This document shows, piece after piece, positions 45,136-55,730 of a stretch of 64,000 nucleotides of DNA. Every line of letters starts with the position of its first letter. Positions within the stretch are counted from its first letter, which is position 1. The DNA comes from Epiperipatus broadwayi. Taxonomy: Eukaryota > Onychophora > Udeonychophora > Euonychophora > Peripatidae. The position numbers and the translations under genes are program-made. The notes beneath the pieces were generated by a model. It searched no databases. It was not told where the DNA came from and worked only from the letters and a program-made list of their open reading frames with translations. Location: positions 556,001 to 620,000 of the forward strand of contig JAQFVV010000208.1 of the NCBI GenBank assembly GCA_028023455.1. The letters run 5' to 3'.

Positions 45136-45855
45136 ACAAGAAAGATTTGATAACATGAAGAGAAAATAGATAAACAATTAATAATTTTCATGTATTTATA
45201 TAAAAAAATTAGATAAATGTAGTAGAGATGTATTACGGGTATATAATTATGAGAGATGGAAAAAAATAGATACATCACTTAGACAAAAAGAAATAGAATC
45301 ATAGGAAATGAATATTAATTTAAAGAATCTAGTCATATAAAAATAGAAATTTTATAAAAAGGATTTCATGGTTGTTTAGTACAAAGGCAGGAGTTTTTAA
45401 TACTAGAGAAAGAGGCCAAAATTAGAATAAGGATTTGGGTTAAAAACGTACTTTACGTGAAAATGGAAAAGAAAGTATAGAATATATGTATTGGAGTGGA
45501 AGATATTAAAAGATCAGAATTAAGTTGGACAGTAAGTAAGATAAATTTACAGATAAAGAGAATTAAAAAAATATTTCTGCATTGATGGTTGTGATATGGT
45601 AGAATTGAGATGAAAGATGGACTATTAAAAGCAAAAACGAAATTTTAAATTTAAAAGAGATGTAGAATTTATGATTTGGTTTTTAGCTCTTTAGAACAAA
45701 ATTGGAATTATGAGAGTAGGATAATGAAATTAATGAAATTTTATTAAAATTAAATAGAGATGATTTGAACCCAAACTTTCAAGCTCTATTCAGTCATCCA
45801 CTCCATCTTATACAACCAATACATGTGACTACATACATGAAAAAAAATAAATTAT

Positions 45856-45901
45856 CTCCAATAGACATACTTCATGCTTAACCAGCATTCATCAGTTGCT
45901 C
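45856..45901 (-). ncRNA. hammerhead-like motif, family C, left arm
   Basis: Minus strand: core CTGATGA (45895-45889), a perfect 5-bp stem II ATGCT/AGCAT with loop GGTTA, then GAAG in place of GAAA, a short stem III region, and TTGGAG, which partly pairs with the sequence before the core. The single change in GAAA probably inactivates it. The core and stem II are otherwise excellent. Confidence 0.55.
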
Positions 45902-46330
45902 TGGATCGTCATTTCCCATACATATATATAATGAGTGCTCAGTTTATATTAAGATAGAAAATCTTCAAACATCCTCCACCCTCCAATTCTTAAGCCATCT
46001 ATATCATTGAAAATCTGATGATGGCATGTCCAAAGCCCTTGTTTGCCAAATTTTGCTGTGTCGTACCCATGTTGACTGAATGTTAATCTGACTCTTCATT
46101 TGTGGGACCTTAAGCCCATTTAAATACATAGAATAGAGATAGCAGAGTCTGACACAACAAAATTTGGCAAACTGAGGTTTTGAACATGCCATCATCAGAT
46201 TATCATTGATAAGAATGGCTTAAGAGTTGGAGAGTGGAGAAGATTAAAACCTGTCCATTAAAGTTTGAAGATTTTCTATCTTAATATAAACCAATCACTG
46301 ATTATATATAAATGTAAGAGATGATGATCT

Positions 46331-46376
46331 GTACCAAATAATGAGTGCTGGTTCTACAAGAAATACATATATTGGA
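46331..46376 (+). ncRNA. hammerhead relic, family C, right arm
   Basis: ATAATGA (46338-46344) stands for CTGATGA. GTGCTGGTT and GAAAT (46360-46364) are intact, followed by ATATTGGAGAT. With two core changes it is presumably inactive. Confidence 0.45.
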
Positions 46377-46415
46377 GATCGTTTATCTTTTTTGCGTGTA
46401 TGTGGTTAGGTGGCC

Positions 46416-46488
46416 TAGTTGTATAAGATGGAATGGATGATTGAAGGGAGTTTGAAAGTCAGGTTCAAATCCCTCTAATTACATCTAG
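46416..46488 (+). other. tRNA-like promoter module of family C
   Basis: TGGCCTAGTTGT (about 46432) fits the pol III A box, and GGTTCAAATCC (about 46473) fits the B box exactly. They are about 30 nt apart edge to edge, the spacing of a tRNA gene. The acceptor stem is not conserved, so this is a SINE-type promoter. Counterparts occur at the outer ends of the other arm (45765-45840) and of the 61505-62190 copy. Confidence 0.6.
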
Positions 46489-46735
46489 ATTACAGTATAA
46501 ATACTATACATGTATTTAAATATTAAAATAAAATAGGAAAAAAATAAATGGCCCAGGGCTTGAAAATAATTGGGTCATCAGGAATAAGAAGTAGATGTGA
46601 ATTATTATTAGGGTATGTAATGATTTTGAAGAAAGAGGATATTTAATTTGGTTAATGAGGGTTTCTGGGTATGTAGCCTATGTTTAACTAGAAGCCATTT
46701 TGCATCATATTACATTACATCATATCATTTCCCAG

Positions 46736-47860
46736 CAGAATTTCAATAATCATATAAAGTTATCGAAAGAGATCAGATGTAGACAAACTCATTCTTTAGC
46801 ACCAACACTGCATTGAATGCTGATCCTAAAGTACGAATATCTAGACCTAAAAATAACAATAAATTTAGGTTAAAAACATTACTCTTGCAAAAAATATTGT
46901 TATTCTTGTTGAGAAAAAAATGATAAGAATTTGAAACTGAAAATATATATATGCACAAAAATGTGGAAAATACTTAGTGAAGAAATATTTAAGAAAACAG
47001 TAATAAAAAATTAGTAATGAGAAGAAGCAGAGTAAATAAAAAATTTAAAAATATTAAATTAAAGTGGAGAAATATATATATACATTATTAAAAGCCAGTC
47101 AAAACTTAGACAATCCCAATATCAATAACAATCAACAATTTCAAATTGTTGTCAAGGCAACCTCCCTTTAACACATTAGGAATCAAAATATGTAATATAA
47201 ACACATCAAAAAGTAAAGTAGTAGGCAAAGATAAAATAGATTTTAAATAGCATGTTGTGGGGTGATGGTCTCTTTCAGTAGTTTCTCAAAGAAAAACAGC
47301 AAGAAAGATATGACAATACTTGGCTGCTTCTCTAATTGTCTGTCAAACGTTTGAATATTTTTTTCTTTTTGTTTTTTAGTCACCTATTTTCTGACCAATA
47401 TTCAATGGTTATCTGGACTAAAAATAGATTATGTACTTGAAAGAAAAAATGGTAAAACTTGTTGTATAAAATTTTGAAGTGTACTTCACTAGTATTCGAA
47501 CTCAGGCTTTAGATATGGCAATGAGATATGCTATTATTGCATCAAATGGCTGTTATTGAAAAAAAAAAAAAAGATCTATTAATTTAAACAAAATTCATTT
47601 TTGGAAAAAGATAAGGATATCTGAGTTACATATATATTAGAGCAAGGAGAATATTTAAATAACGGATTAACTAAGTTTTTTTTTTAAAAAAATTTTAAGA
47701 TATGCATAAACAAATATCTGACAATAAAGACTCTCATATCAAATAAATTTGTGATTAAATATAATGTCTCCATTAACATATGTATTGAAAGTATGAGAAG
47801 AGAAGAGTTACAATTTCTGGAAATTTCTGCAACACACAAATCGTATACATTCCTGTATAG
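46736..47860. other. noncoding stretch
   Basis: No supported gene. Short frames show no motif, and A runs lie near 47555-47570. Confidence 0.45.
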
Positions 47861-47866
47861 AGTTTT

Positions 47867-47949
47867 GCATTGGTGGTCGAGAGGTCAGCGCGACTGTCTT
47901 GCACTAGCAGGCAGTTGCCCGGGTTGCGGGTTCGCGTCCCGGCCGATGC
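47867..47949 (+). tRNA. tRNA-like sequence, probably pseudogene or SINE head
   Basis: The 83-nt segment is strikingly GC-rich for this window. The acceptor arms GCATTGG and CCGATGC pair over seven positions with one G-T. The D stem GTCG/CGAC is perfect. GGTTCGCGTCC fits the B box apart from C in place of the usual A58, and four T-stem pairs form. The anticodon arm is imperfect: the loop lacks U33 or has 9 bases, so no anticodon can be assigned. The length and a CCCGGG-containing variable region suggest a Leu/Ser-type ancestor. It is followed by a run of A and then by an RTE tail on the other strand. Confidence 0.5.
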
Positions 47950-47959
47950 TATGACACTT

Positions 47960-48335
47960 AAAAAAAAACATTAGATTTCATCATTTCAATCATTATCAAT
48001 CCATTGCAAATAAAAGTCTAATTTTAACATTTCATTGCTCCATAATCTTTCTTATCCATATTACACTAATAAACTTCCCTATTTCATCCACCCACCTCAT
48101 ATGAGGTCTCTTTCTAAGTCTTTTATAATCTTTTGGGATCCAATTTAAAACTACAGTTAACCATCTATTATCATTTCTTCCAGCAATAAATCCAGACCAG
48201 CTCCAATTCTTTTAATGATATCTATCATTGATGCTTGTTTGTTTTCACTTCAGTATTTCCTTTCTTATCCCTTCTTGTTATTCCCGATATACATTTTTTC
48301 CATACTTTGTTGACGCTAGTCTTAAAACTCGATAA
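47960..48335 (-). pseudogene. RTE 3' tail, minus strand
   Basis: Read from 48335 down to an (ATG)n-like end at about 47980. It has mutated equivalents of the INKKGKKGN..W, KELEWSG and GRWMK parts of the RTE C-terminus (for example CCTCATATGAGGTCTCTTTC on plus). It begins right after the tRNA-like segment. Confidence 0.65.
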
Positions 48336-49790
48336 AATTTTGAAAACAATCTTTTTTTGCAAAGTTCTATGAGTTGACTAATTCGCAAAGAAGTTTATTG
48401 AAAGATATATTTATAAACCTAACTGGTTCGATAAATACCCCCCCCCCCATATCTCCATCATTTTAATATAAAAGGGTTATTTAAAAAAAACTTTTAAAAA
48501 CTTAACGCAGACGCAGGCTGTGTTGTTAATGTTAATAAAATAGAAATGAGTTTATAAAAAAAAAAAAAAAACATTTTAATGCTCTGTAATTCCTTCTAAT
48601 GTTTAATTACGAACAAAACAGTTGGATTTTATAAATAGATAATTACTTACAGGTTTAACTTTTTAATAATAAATTCTCTGGCAACATAGATGCTTTATTT
48701 ACTATAGTTACGGGTGCGTTTTTTTTGCTCAATATGTGCTGCCATCTAGAAATGATTTCAACTAAAAACTAAAATGTTTTAATTAGTAATGGTAAAATAA
48801 ATTAAAATGTTTCACTTAGTAACGATAAAATATTTTTTCTCACCGAATCAAGCATTTTATTAATAAACATTCTGGAAATTATGTTTTTACATATTTTCTT
48901 ATACTTACGAAATTCACCGGCATAATTTCTTTAATGATTATTAAAATCACGTGCTTACGTCAAACGTATTTTTCTTACTGGTTGCAGATTAATAAATTCG
49001 TGCGAAATTGGAACCATTAAAACAAAGTTGATTGAAATTTCCAACTTAAAATATCTACCGAATTACCACTGATATAAAACAAAATATTAATGTAAAAATA
49101 AAACCTTCAGAATAAAATTAAGTTGTAGTGAATTATCTAAACAAATGCTTCTTATTATGTTGAATATTGTACGAAGTGTGGAAACGTTTTTAGTCAGTCT
49201 ACAGTACAGGTCTAATAATTTCACTCGGTTATACACAATTATTTCATTACCAGACATGTTTCTAAACGAACACGCAATATTAATGCCGTAAGAAAATATA
49301 TATAATACATGTCATATAAACGTGCATGTAACCTCTGGTCTTGATCAACTAACCAAACATTTCAGCACCTCTACTTTACTAGACTGCTCAGTTAATGATC
49401 ATTTGCATTAATTGGCTTGAATCTATATATAAGGATTAACAAATCTAATTAAACAAGAATGAAATTATTATAATCTAGATGTAAATCCAACTTCATATGG
49501 TTAATACAAATATATACAGTATTATTTAAATAATGAATAGGAGTGGAATTAAAACTTGTAAAAATGATTATTAATTTATATTTAAAATAAGTTATATTTA
49601 CCTGTGGGGTTAATTTAAACTTTTGAAAAGATAAAAACTTCTATTAAGTCTTGTACAGCTTTCTTTATCTATATTAAGATTTTAAACTTGAGCAAAAGGT
49701 TTATTGCAACTTTTACTTATAAAGTTTGTTTTGAAAAAAAAATTGTAAATTCTGTGATTTATGTAAGTTTTGTATGTTATTGTTTGATAT
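48336..49790. other. AT-rich noncoding stretch
   Basis: It contains a C run at 48440-48448 and A runs, with no gene. TGTGCTGCCATCTAGAAATG at 48735 may be a tiny family B scrap. Confidence 0.4.
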
Positions 49791-49794
49791 AATA

Positions 49795-49955
49795 ATAGTA
49801 AACTTTCCATATAGTAATGCCATCAAGTATAAGCCTTCATAATCAATAGAAGCAGAATGAGTAGGCACTAGATAGAGATTTTATGCACAAACTTTCCTGC
49901 ATCTATTGATTACAAAGGCTTATACTTAGTGGCACTACTGTACGGAGAGTTTGCT
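49795..49955. mobile_element. hammerhead family B element, short fold-back without ribozyme
   Basis: The ends AACTTTCCATATAGTAATGCC and GGCACTACTGTACGGAGAGTT are inverted, and the inner pair CAAGTATAAGCCTT..ATCAATAGA / TCTATTGATTACAAAGGCTT also pairs. The CTGATGA..GAAA centre is deleted, while GAGTAGGCACTAGATAG is kept. Confidence 0.75.
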
Positions 49956-49989
49956 ATTGTTATTGACAGTCTGCATACGCATATGAATA

Positions 49990-50165
49990 TCACATGATCC
50001 TAAGATCTAGGTGCAGTGCTCTTAGATCCAAGGCCACAAGCCAGAAACCAGTCTGGGAATATTGGATGAGTAGGCACTAGATGGGGATTTTATGCACAAG
50101 CCTTCTGGCATCCAGTGATTACTCTGGCTTGCACTGAGTGGCAATACATATAGAAAATTTTGCCT
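49990..50165 (+). mobile_element. family B element, 3' half
   Basis: It starts inside the unit (CTAGGTGCAGTGCTCTTAG). It has GGCCACAAGCCA and GAAAC (50044-50060), but the CTCCTCACTGATGA segment is missing, so the ribozyme is dead. It continues through GATGAGTAGGCACTAGATGG to a decayed end near 50160. Confidence 0.7.
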
Positions 50166-50486
50166 GTTTTAATATAAGCATATAAAATGGTGATCATGTG
50201 ATTGCTTGAGTTACATATATATATTATTCAATGCTGAACTTGGAATAAGAGATTTAAAGAGAAATTTTATCTCTTAATGTCTTTTGTACAAAACTATTTT
50301 AACTGTTAGTATTATCCCCCCCCCCTTTAAATCTTCAATGTTTTAATATCTACCTTTCCTTCAAGTATCATCTATTCCATACTAAATAAAGGGTGAATTA
50401 TTTGGCACAATATACATATTAATATATTGAAATAGAGATACTTTTAATGCATAACCCAGTATAAAAAGATTTGTTTTATGTTCATA

Positions 50487-50634
50487 TACTATATGAATAA
50501 TCACTTAGTAATAACAGCTGCAATGACAAGAATGTATGGAGGGACATTAAGAATTTGCCCTGCTCAGTTCCTTTAAGGTCTCCAAGAGGAGTCAATGGAT
50601 CTTCTTTCAGTTATCAGCAAACTTCTTTCTGATG
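50487..50634 (+). repeat. dispersed repeat (RTE 5' segment), copy 2
   Basis: It matches 1858-2000 over its whole length in the same orientation. It is not followed by RTE coding sequence on either side. It may be a separate family borrowed by that RTE, or a deletion remnant. Confidence 0.75.
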
Positions 50635-51357
50635 CCAATGGTAATAATATTTTAATATAAATAAGGATTTTGAATAATCTTTTTTGATTAAAATCTAAGT
50701 TGTTTTTATAAACAACTTTTATAGATAAACTGTTTTCAAATTTACTATCTGTTAAAGGTTTCAGACTTTTACATTATTATTATATCATTTGCTTGTGCTT
50801 AATCAATTTAATATATTTACACTTGTTACTATCATTTCATTAGATTTGAAAATTACTTTGTAATAAATCGAAAGATTTCCACATTGTTTATTTATATATA
50901 ATATTTAGTGAATTAAATGTGAAGGTGTTTTAAGCTTCAAGCTCTTAGTTCAGAATGCTTGAGTCTGGCTTATTTATATATAAATTTAAGTAGAGAAGAA
51001 GGTGGTTCCATCTTTTTCTCATATTTCTGGCTTGTGTTTTTGAATTGAGAGTTCCACATGCAGTCATTATTACATCTGATTGGTTGTCTCATAAGAATTT
51101 TTAAGGCACATCTGTTAAAGGTTTCAGCCTTTTATGTTATTATCTTTAATGTTACACAAAAAAGTCTAAAATCTAAAAATATAAATGTGATCAATTAGGA
51201 CAGAAAACTATAAGAGTGCAGAATTCAATACAGGTTACCCCCCCTCCTCCATAAGTCAAAGTCTGAATGTAGGGAAACATTATACAGATGAGATAAAACA
51301 TTATTTATCAGAAACCTTTGAATTATTTAGTTTATAAATAGAATATTATATATCCTT

Positions 51358-51392
<35 letters not shown>

Positions 51393-52205
51393 TAATGGAA
51401 TTGTGGAATGTAACTAATCAATTGCAAAATTTATTGCTTTACCATCTGGTCTAATAGTTATTTATTTCAGTATATCTTTTTTCTCCCTAATTGTGTAAAC
51501 ATTCTATTAATCCAGGATTATAAACCTCAGCTTTGATAGAGTTTGAGCTAGCATACATAGCAAAAGATTGAAGAAGAGATTTGTAATAGTTATACAAACC
51601 AATTCATGTAAATATATCCATATAAATCACACATTAGTCTTCAATCTTTTTACATATCATTTTCTTACATACAGAATTAGATTTTAATTAATCTAATCAC
51701 TTTTTTCCTCAAAAGGATTATACAAATCTGTGTTACATTAAAATGACACTAATATTCATTAATCTTTGTACTTGATTGTGCATTAAGACTATTTCTATAT
51801 TAGATTTAAGATTTAAACATTGAAATTATAATAAAAAAATTTCATGCATTAATCTGAAATAAATCTTCAGCTATAATGTAGCAAGTGCAAAACTCAACTA
51901 AAATCAATAATCCAAATTAAATCATGTGATCTAGTAGTTAATAATAATATCTGGCTTGATTTACTTCTCACATATAATCTTAGATGTTAAGGTAGAAGTG
52001 TCTATCTTTTAGTTTAAAATAAATCAAAAAATGCTATTAATATTTTTTTATTATTTATTCATTAAACTTAATGAATAATATTTTTGTAGTATAATTTTTC
52101 ACTACACCACTCTCATGTAAGATAGAAACTGGTTTTTATCACTTTTAACACCTTATGGAGAGATGTAATTAAAAATTTATGACCAAAGACATGAAAAATA
52201 GATGT
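50635..52205. other. AT-rich noncoding stretch
   Basis: It has a (TA)n(TG)n microsatellite at about 51358-51392. Two near-identical short blocks, TCTGTTAAAGGTTTCAG, occur at 50743 and 51108. No gene. Confidence 0.45.
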
Positions 52206-52212
52206 ATAATCC

Positions 52213-52254
52213 CCAAGATGCACATTTCTTGCTGAATCAGTCCTCATCAGTTGG
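52213..52254 (-). ncRNA. hammerhead-like motif, family C, isolated copy
   Basis: Minus strand: stem I CCAA, core CTGATGA (52250-52244), a partly paired stem II (CTG/CAG inside a longer stretch), GAAA (52228-52225), a short region, then TTGG, which closes stem I. The core is intact and stem II is weak. Flanks resemble family C only for about 100 bp. Confidence 0.5.
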
Positions 52255-52256
52255 CC

Positions 52257-53195
52257 CAGATCACAATCTCTTATACTTATCTTTATCATATATATATATA
52301 TTGTTACGAATATCTCCGACAGCCTTCTGATATCTAGTACCCAGCATGAGGCCCAACCCTAATTCAAGCCCCATGATATTAGTGTTACTAATTAATGAAT
52401 AAAAATGACAAACCATCAATCACAACCTAAATCTTAAAGCCCAATCTAAATAAACTTTAAACCAAGTCAGTCATATAGATACAATTAACATTAAATGTAT
52501 TGTGATTACCAACACGAAAAAAACAACATACAATAGTTTGGATGAGTGAATGCAATCAAAAAATATATATATATAATATTAAAGTAAAGAAAAATCAAAT
52601 GTTCCTTTTCTTATATTTTTTTAAACAAGTTATGTTAATGCATAGCAAAGATGATGTCAACAATAATGTAAAAATGATGAGCATGAACTGACTTAATATA
52701 ATATATACAATTTTTTGTTCAAGAAAGAGAGAAAAAAATTCTACCATTCCCTACCCAAAGGAGTAATATCGACCAATTCAGAGTCGTAATAGTTTTAAAA
52801 CAATCTTTTACAAAGATTCTAGAAAGCAAGGAGAAACATTCAGCTCATAAAACAACTAAACAAAGAATTCAAAAATTAATAAGTTGCAAACAAAATAAAG
52901 TATTCAAATCTCTAAAACCACCATTGATTCCCCACTATAGATTTTCAGCCCTAAATATAAAAACCTGCAATAGAGGAAGAAATATTGGCGTTGCTTCAAT
53001 CAACTTAAACTATGAAAACAAATATAAGTAATGACAAAAGTAAATTGCAGTGTTAAGTGTAAGAAGAAAGTCATGGAACGAAGCACATCATTGATCGTGG
53101 AGCCATCATCAAGAGTGATATGGGATTGTCTATCTTTTCATGCCTGGATTAATAAACATCGAACCATCCGTTATGAATTCTTTTTTTTTTTTACT
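52257..53195. other. noncoding stretch
   Basis: A (TA)n tract lies at 52290-52302. TGTTACGAAT at 52303 looks like the start of some LTRs, but no matching second end was found. No gene. Confidence 0.4.
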
Positions 53196-53204
53196 CATTT
53201 CAAA

Positions 53205-53278
53205 ACTTCAGTTCGAAGGCTAGTAAAGTCAACTATCCAGCAGGGGTTCGAATTCCCAATTTTGTATAAAGGAACCAC
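53205..53278 (+). other. tRNA-like sequence, probably a SINE head
   Basis: GGGGTTCGAATTCCC (about 53243-53257) is a good B box and T arm with one extra base. Upstream, AGTTCGAAGGCTAGTAAAGT resembles the D-to-anticodon part of SINE heads. Full tRNA folding fails. It overlaps the C-terminal part of a chance frame at 53031-53312. Confidence 0.35.
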
Positions 53279-53329
53279 CACAGATTATGAGAACTATAAA
53301 CCCAAATTATAAAGTTGACATCATCAATA

Positions 53330-55730
53330 TATATTTGTTTATAAGCTATATATCATAATTTTATTTTATTTATTTTAATATAGAGCCAAGTAGCTTTAAT
53401 TTAAAATTTGTGAAATATAAATGAAATTTCTTCATTCATAATATTATCTTGGATAAACGAAGTCTATGAGGTATGCTCTTGATTAAAAAATAATCTGTCA
53501 CTATAAATGGGACCAGGTAAGATGTTACCTAATACATATATAAATTAAACATTGATATATGCACAGCTCATACACTTTTTTTACTGTTTATTCCTAAGTT
53601 TGTGTTAATTTTATATATATATATATTTTCTTTTGCATATCTTTTAAATTATTTATATTATGAACTTATAACTCTCCTTCATCACATACACATCGTACAT
53701 AACAGGGAGGTTTTTTAAACCATTATAACATTAAATAGAAAATAAAAAAAGTAAATGAATACTGTACTATGTATAGAAATGTTGTATATAACATAAAAAT
53801 CATTCATGTTAATCAGTATATCGAGTAGCTTTTCTTTATGGGATCATGAGTTGGATCTTTGGTATAAACCAAGCATAAATAAAGAATGATCACAAACATT
53901 TAAATGAGTTTTCTCTAATTTTGTTTTAAATTTATTTGGTCAAATACTAATCAATGTAAATACGATTGTTAAATTTATTTAAATGTTAAAACACGATTCT
54001 TGGTTTATTTTTCTGTGTTTAAATTTTGCTTAGTCATATTCCTTACACACATATTATGATCATTACATGCATATATACAATATATATCCACCCCCCATTA
54101 ACAGACATATACTTATTTTACACATATTCAGACTCTGGTGATGCAAATATACCCTGAACCAGATAATCAAATCTGGAATAATGGAAACAAACTACAATAT
54201 GGGTGTGATAGATTCAGGGAAGAATCAGTAGTTATTTAGATCTTACTCTCTCCTCTCCTAGGTACGAGTTTAATGTGTGAAGAGTATGGATGAATGTGGA
54301 TGACACAGATATACTATTTTATTTATCAAGAAGAAACCACCCACCTTTGTGCATACCACGAAAAGGTCATCCCATTACTATATATTGTAATAGTTTTGCT
54401 ATTTACCATTACCTCAAGAAAAAACAGTCACAAATTATCTTCTATGTCTGTACTCCTGATTGAACTCTGAAGCAATATGAACATATTACTCCAATGTTAT
54501 TTTTCCCGATCAGGAACTCCCAACTGCTGGACAAAGCCATTTTTTAGGAATGAGTTAATATTGCTCCAGTGCTAGAAATGTATTATTTATTTATTTTTGA
54601 AATTACCAACAATACAAGTAGAATACATGAATATACAGCCAGTTTTATTTACTTCTTTTCTTTTAAAATAAAGTCACATCAACCTTAATAAACGAAGATT
54701 TATTTTAACCCCCATAGTTTGTTTGCTTGGTGAAAGAGGAATTAAGCAAGACAACCAGTTTTAATCGTAATAACACATTTAATAAAATCATAAATTAAAT
54801 AATACAAACAATATCACACTATATAAAAAAAATATAAAGAAATACATAAAATATCAACTTAATATAATTAATTCTATTAACAAATATTTAACAAATGTCC
54901 CGTATCAGAAGAAATTGTTCTTTTTCAAAACCTTTCCTAGAAAATAGTTTACTTCTTTCAAATTTGGTGCAATCCAAATTACAGCTTAATTTTATTTATC
55001 TTCCCTTTCTTTAAATAATATAACACAAAAAATGCATGCATATTTGATATAGTAAATCGTTTATCTAGGATTTGAAGTTCTATTGAGTCAACCCACTTCT
55101 TTTGCAAAGGCAGCTGGTCCTTCCATGTACACTTCAGCTGAATAGGTCCTTCCATACTGACTTCATATGAATCAGGCCTTCTTAACACAATTTATGGTCT
55201 CTGGTTTGATTCATTAGTTCCTGCTTTCGCATCTCTTGGTTATATAACTTCTTTGGACATGGTAGTAGACAGAGCAACAAATCTATTTAGCAGATGAGGC
55301 AGCAAATGTCATTTCATTGAGAGTTGGAGGTCAGACAGGTGGAGAATGAACCAATATCCCTCTAGGGCCACTAGTCATGCATCCCAAAGAAAATATGCAT
55401 GCTAATATGTTTCATTTATTTTTTTTAACTGCTGATCTCCTACATTATAAGTTCTCTTACCCAAGCTATAACAAACAAAAAAAGAAAAGAAAAGTTCTTG
55501 ATAATCTCGATCTGCCCAATTTATAAATTTGCTCACCTATGGTTTGCTGGAATGCAATTAATTACATGTTTTTCACACCTTTATGGTTTTATCTTATACA
55601 GATTTATATATTACACAAGTTTAAAATTCTTCATTTAAACTTTATTTTATTTTACAATTTTCAGCGAGCTAAAATATAATAAATTTCAAATATCTTTTTT
55701 TCTTTCTTTTATTTATGTCTTTATGAATTT
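53330..55730. other. AT-rich noncoding stretch
   Basis: It includes (TA)n at 53612-53626. No gene, RNA or repeat partner recognised. A less AT-rich patch at 55060-55400 has no motif. Confidence 0.45.

Larger units (their letters stand above)
45765..46500. mobile_element. family C element: hammerhead plus tRNA-like module, fold-back copy
   Basis: The arms 45765-46067 and 46152-46500 are inverted copies around an 84-nt centre (for example ATTTTCTATCTTAATATAAA and its complement at 45950-45970). Reading outwards in each arm: a CTGATGATGGCATGT block, a body, the hammerhead, then a tRNA-like module at the outer end. A similar fold-back lies at 61505-62190. Confidence 0.75.
42990..46735 (+). pseudogene. 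second LINE-3 copy, badly decayed, with two nested elements
   Basis: Recognisable pieces on plus are in order. RT motif A appears as LFIAFLNIEMTYDRLNR (about 44025). The thumb and C-terminal part at 44640-44800 corresponds to YVSKKILDYLEKAQREVGR and EAIQGEMGWS. An RAGVFNTRERGQN stretch (about 45390) corresponds to RTGSLATKEYTC. The 3' UTR with GAAGCCATTTTGCATCATAT is at 46690. Family B (44985-45135) and family C (45765-46500) elements interrupt it. Frames are broken throughout. Confidence 0.6.

Noticed and set aside
52303-52330. TGTTACGAAT as the start of a Gypsy-type LTR
   Set aside because: No matching second LTR, primer-binding site or gag/pol nearby.
53031-53312. 93-codon frame
   Set aside because: It runs through a poly-Phe T run and ends in a tRNA-like repeat. 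No domain.
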